Assembly: GCA_002386525.1 (NCBI GenBank)
Contig: DGIS01000007.1
Span: 169,102 to 233,101, forward strand
Length of the DNA stretch: 64,000 nt
Source: Sphingobacterium sp. UBA4616
Lineage (GTDB): Bacteria; Bacteroidota; Bacteroidia; Sphingobacteriales; Sphingobacteriaceae
Direction: 5' to 3'
The notes under the pieces were generated by a model that saw nothing but the letters and a program-made list of their open reading frames with translations, made no database searches and was not told the DNA's origin. The translations under genes and the position numbers were made by a program. Of the stretch, positions 61,237-64,000 are shown piece by piece (positions within the stretch are counted from its first letter, which is position 1; every line of letters begins with the position of its first letter).

Positions 61237-64000
61237 TTATTGCCAGCCCCCTCCTAGGGCTTTATAGAGTAGAATCTGGTTTAACGTACTCTCTTTCTCC
61301 AGCTCCACTTTTCCAACTTGGGCTTCCAAAGATTCTTTTTGAGCCGTCACAACATCCAATGATGACACCCTCCCGGCAATAAACAGCTCTTGGGCAGCTT
61401 CAATAGATAATTCCAATGCCTGAACATGCTCATCTACGAAATTACGTCGTTTGACGATTGCCTCTTGCGTCATAATTACATTAGAAACCTCATTGTAAGC
61501 ATTTAAAACCGTTTTTTCATAGTCCACAAATGCTATTCCATAGTCTGCTTTAGCAATCTCATACTGCGTTTTAAGCTGTCTTTGATTAAATAAAGGAAGT
61601 GTGATACCGCCAAAAAGATTATAAGCAATAGATCTATCCAAGTTAAATAGCTTACCAAAGCTAAAGCTCTGTAATCCTACAAATGGACTTATTGCAACAG
61701 AAGGTAGAAATGCCAGACGTGAAGCTTCTTGGCTGTTTGACGATGCAATCACCTTGAGATAGGCAGCTTTAATATCCGGACGTTGATTCACGAGGTCATC
61801 TGGTGTACCAAATTGCATGGCATGATATAAATCTGCATTTTCGGTATAGGTACTTCTTACAATCGGTTGATAAAAGCGTCCCAGTAATCCATTGATATGA
61901 TGTTCCCACAAAGCTATCTCTTGAAGTAACTGCTCCTTGGCCGCTTTGGAGTTGGCTAATAAAGCCTTAAATTGCTGTACAGATAATTCTGTTGCATAAC
62001 CAGCATCCTTTTTTACCTCAACAACTTCTAATGCATTTTTATGCAAGGCAATATTCCGATCGTATACCTTTATTTTTTGGTCCAACGCTATCAGTTCATA
62101 ATAAGCCGTGGCAATATTGGAGACCAGCTCTGTTTCTAAAAGGCGCTTACCTTCCTGTTCAGCTAAAAAGCCAAAATAAGCTGCTTGTTTTTGGCTCTTC
62201 AACTTTCCCCAAAGGTCAATCTCCCAGGAGGAGCGAAGTCCTATAAAATAATCTGGAATAAAGGGCTCAGGCAATTTTTCATCACTTTTCAGGTTTTCCG
62301 AAAAATTTGAATCGTAGTTACCTATTCCCGATTCTGTATAATGTCCATATTTCCGTATTCCACCTTCCACTGCAGCTTCAACGGTTGGCCCTAATGCCGC
62401 CTTACGCTGTTTAAAATAAGCTTGTGCAGATTCCAGTCGCAAGATCGATTGACGAATATCCATATTATTCAGCAAAGCAGAATCAATCAGAGAAACTAAT
62501 TTTGGATCCCTAAAGATTTCCTTCCAGGACCTGCGGCCTACATTTAAACTATCCGGCGAAATGTTTTTGGAAAATGAGGTCGGTACATTTACTTTCTCGG
62601 GCTGATGGGTCTTTTTAGGCACCGAACAACTACCCAATAAAATAAGTGCGGCTATGACTAAAGACGCTTGTTTGACCACTTGTTTCTTATTATCCTTTTT
62701 TGAAAATAAAATCACTAATCCAGGGATGACAAGAATCCCAAGTATGGTTCCGATAAGCATCCCGCCTACCGCAGCGGTACCAATACTCCGATTGCCCAAT
62801 GCTCCGGCTCCACTGGCCATCATTAAAGGAATCAAACCTGCTATAAATGCAAAGGAAGTCATTAATATGGGACGCAAACGGGCTACCGCTCCTTCAATTG
62901 AAGCTGTCACGATATCCATTCCCTGCTTATATTTCAAATTGGCATATTCCACAATCAGGATAGCGTTCTTACCCAACAAACCAATCAGCATCACCAATGC
63001 TACCTGCGCATAAATATTGTTTTCCAATCCGAAGACTTTCAAGAAAATAAATGCACCAAAGATCCCTGCCGGAAGACAGAGGAGAACCGGTAAAGGCAAC
63101 AGAAAGCTTTCATACTGCGCACATAACAACAGGTAGACAAATAGAAGACATAGGGCAAAAATATACAAAGCCTGGTTTCCAGAAATCTTTTGCTCACGGG
63201 TCATACCCGACCATTCAATACTATAGCCTTGCGGCAAAGAAGAAGCAATTTTCTCCACTTCTTCAATGGCTTGACCTGAGCTGAAACCTGCTGAAGACTG
63301 CCCTGTGATCATGGCTGAACTAAACATATTATAACGCGTTATTTGTTCAGGCCCATAAATTCTTTCCATGGAAATAAAGGCATTGTAAGGTACCATCTCA
63401 CCTGTCTCATTCTTTACATATAGGCGCAATACATCTTCTGGCCGTTGGCGATATTCGGGGCCAGCCTGAACCATCACTTTATACATTTGTCCATAGCGAA
63501 TAAAGTTTGTTGCATAAAGACTTCCCATCAAGGTCTGCAGGGTATTCATAGCATTTTCTACTGATATCCCCTTTTTTGCAGCCATATCGTAGTCAACCTT
63601 CAGCATATATTGCGGGAAGTTCACATCAAAGCTGGAGCTGATATCCTGAAGGACCTCGCTTTTCTCCATATCGTCCATAAACTTCTGCAGCACCTCTGCC
63701 GTTTTATTGAGATCCTCATTACCACTTCGATCCAAAAGTCGCAACTCAAAACCCGACGAATTACCAAATCCCGGCACCGTTGGCGGCGGAAAGAAATCAA
63801 TCTGTGCATCAGCAAAATCCTTGGTTTTATCGCGTAGCTCCTTAATGACATCATCGACAGTCTGGTCCCGCTCTTTCCAAGGCTTAAGGTTAATCATACC
63901 CATTCCGTAGGAAGCTCCTGATACTTCGGTAACAATACTATATCCTGACAAGGTAGAAACAGTTTCAACAATATCAAGCTTTCTTGATACGGAGTCAATT
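61237..64000 (-). CDS. RND efflux permease fused to outer-membrane channel (AcrB-TolC/OprM type), 5' end beyond window
   Basis: The frame is open through the window end, so the upstream half of the permease is missing. About the first 440 visible residues are the second half of an AcrB-type pump: LKPWKERDQTVDDVI and IEWSGMTREQKISGN porter segments, then TM helices including LVMLIGLLGKNAILIVEYANL and RLRPILMTSFAFIAGLIPLMMASGAG. Without a stop the frame continues (KKDNKKQVVKQASLVIAALILLGSC) into a lipoprotein signal whose lipobox Cys codon is 62626-62628. A complete OprM/NodT-type channel of about 460 residues follows (WWEIDLWGKLKSQ-like SSWEIDLWGKLKSQ, LVNQRPDIKAAYLKVIASSN, NAYNEVSNVI). An internal GTG at 62679 could be a separate start. 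The terminator at 61124-61153 follows. Confidence 0.85.
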   Translation of the reverse strand, partial: IDSVSRKLDIVETVSTLSGYSIVTEVSGASYGMGMINLKPWKERDQTVDDVIKELRDKTKDFADAQIDFFPPPTVPGFGNSSGFELRLLDRSGNEDLNKTAEVLQKFMDDMEKSEVLQDISSSFDVNFPQYMLKVDYDMAAKKGISVENAMNTLQTLMGSLYATNFIRYGQMYKVMVQAGPEYRQRPEDVLRLYVKNETGEMVPYNAFISMERIYGPEQITRYNMFSSAMITGQSSAGFSSGQAIEEVEKIASSLPQGYSIEWSGMTREQKISGNQALYIFALCLLFVYLLLCAQYESFLLPLPVLLCLPAGIFGAFIFLKVFGLENNIYAQVALVMLIGLLGKNAILIVEYANLKYKQGMDIVTASIEGAVARLRPILMTSFAFIAGLIPLMMASGAGALGNRSIGTAAVGGMLIGTILGILVIPGLVILFSKKDNKKQVVKQASLVIAALILLGSCSVPKKTHQPEKVNVPTSFSKNISPDSLNVGRRSWKEIFRDPKLVSLIDSALLNNMDIRQSILRLESAQAYFKQRKAALGPTVEAAVEGGIRKYGHYTESGIGNYDSNFSENLKSDEKLPEPFIPDYFIGLRSSWEIDLWGKLKSQKQAAYFGFLAEQEGKRLLETELVSNIATAYYELIALDQKIKVYDRNIALHKNALEVVEVKKDAGYATELSVQQFKALLANSKAAKEQLLQEIALWEHHINGLLGRFYQPIVRSTYTENADLYHAMQFGTPDDLVNQRPDIKAAYLKVIASSNSQEASRLAFLPSVAISPFVGLQSFSFGKLFNLDRSIAYNLFGGITLPLFNQRQLKTQYEIAKADYGIAFVDYEKTVLNAYNEVSNVIMTQEAIVKRRNFVDEHVQALELSIEAAQELFIAGRVSSLDVVTAQKESLEAQVGKVELEKESTLNQILLYKALGGGWQ

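Overview
The window looks like a chromosomal segment of a Bacteroidota bacterium of the family Sphingobacteriaceae, most likely Sphingobacterium. Signs of this are a SusC/SusD pair, a PorX-type regulator, an LpxC-FabZ fusion, TPR/HTH sensor proteins, a YtxJ bacilliredoxin, and many TAnnTTTG promoter boxes of the Bacteroidota type. Base composition is moderately AT-rich. No rRNA, tRNA, CRISPR array, transposase or prophage gene could be recognised by eye. Most of the window is ordinary core genome, and the accessory content is limited to a few islands.

Layout. 1-7200 (minus): a conserved block miaB, sigma-54-type activator, lptE, TPR-like gene, secG, then groES-groEL. 7500-15500: a glycine-zipper OmpA lipoprotein, a carboxypeptidase-regulatory-like protein, rlmD, a TetR regulator, pheS, ssb, mutY and a PH-like membrane protein. 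15600-18890 (plus): a compact sulfur-handling operon (two half-size YeeE/YedE proteins, a TauE/SafE permease, a persulfide dioxygenase-rhodanese fusion) behind a perfect FNR-geometry palindrome. 19060-31300: an orphan membrane protein, an M1-like peptidase, hemW, a long-form GAPDH, waaA, galE, a hypothetical protein, a TPR/HTH sensor and 5-formyl-THF cyclo-ligase. 31500-37640 (minus): HD hydrolase, lpxD, lpxC/fabZ, lpxA, ABC ATPase, then efp, a lipid A block with an elongation factor whose tip residue is Asn. 37900-51470: porX, tsaE, an ABC ATPase, an esterase, ald, a nucleotide-sugar dehydratase, a TPR protein, ribH, a secreted protein coupled to ytxJ, an S4 protein, dapD, a YrdC-like gene, a DUF4920-like gene and folP. 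51650-61010 (minus): a polysaccharide utilisation locus (DUF6377-like regulator, SusC, SusD, GH30, surface lipoprotein) resembling the beta-1,6-glucan locus of Bacteroides. 61240-64000 (minus, cut by the window end): an RND efflux pump joined in one reading frame to its outer-membrane channel.

The points that stand out most are the RND/outer-membrane-factor fusion with an internal lipoprotein signal, the palindrome-controlled persulfide operon, a dispersed hairpin/11-mer repeat family seen three times, the EF-P with Asn at its modification loop, and several promoters so close to start codons that the mRNAs should be leaderless. Product names rest on motif recognition without database searches.
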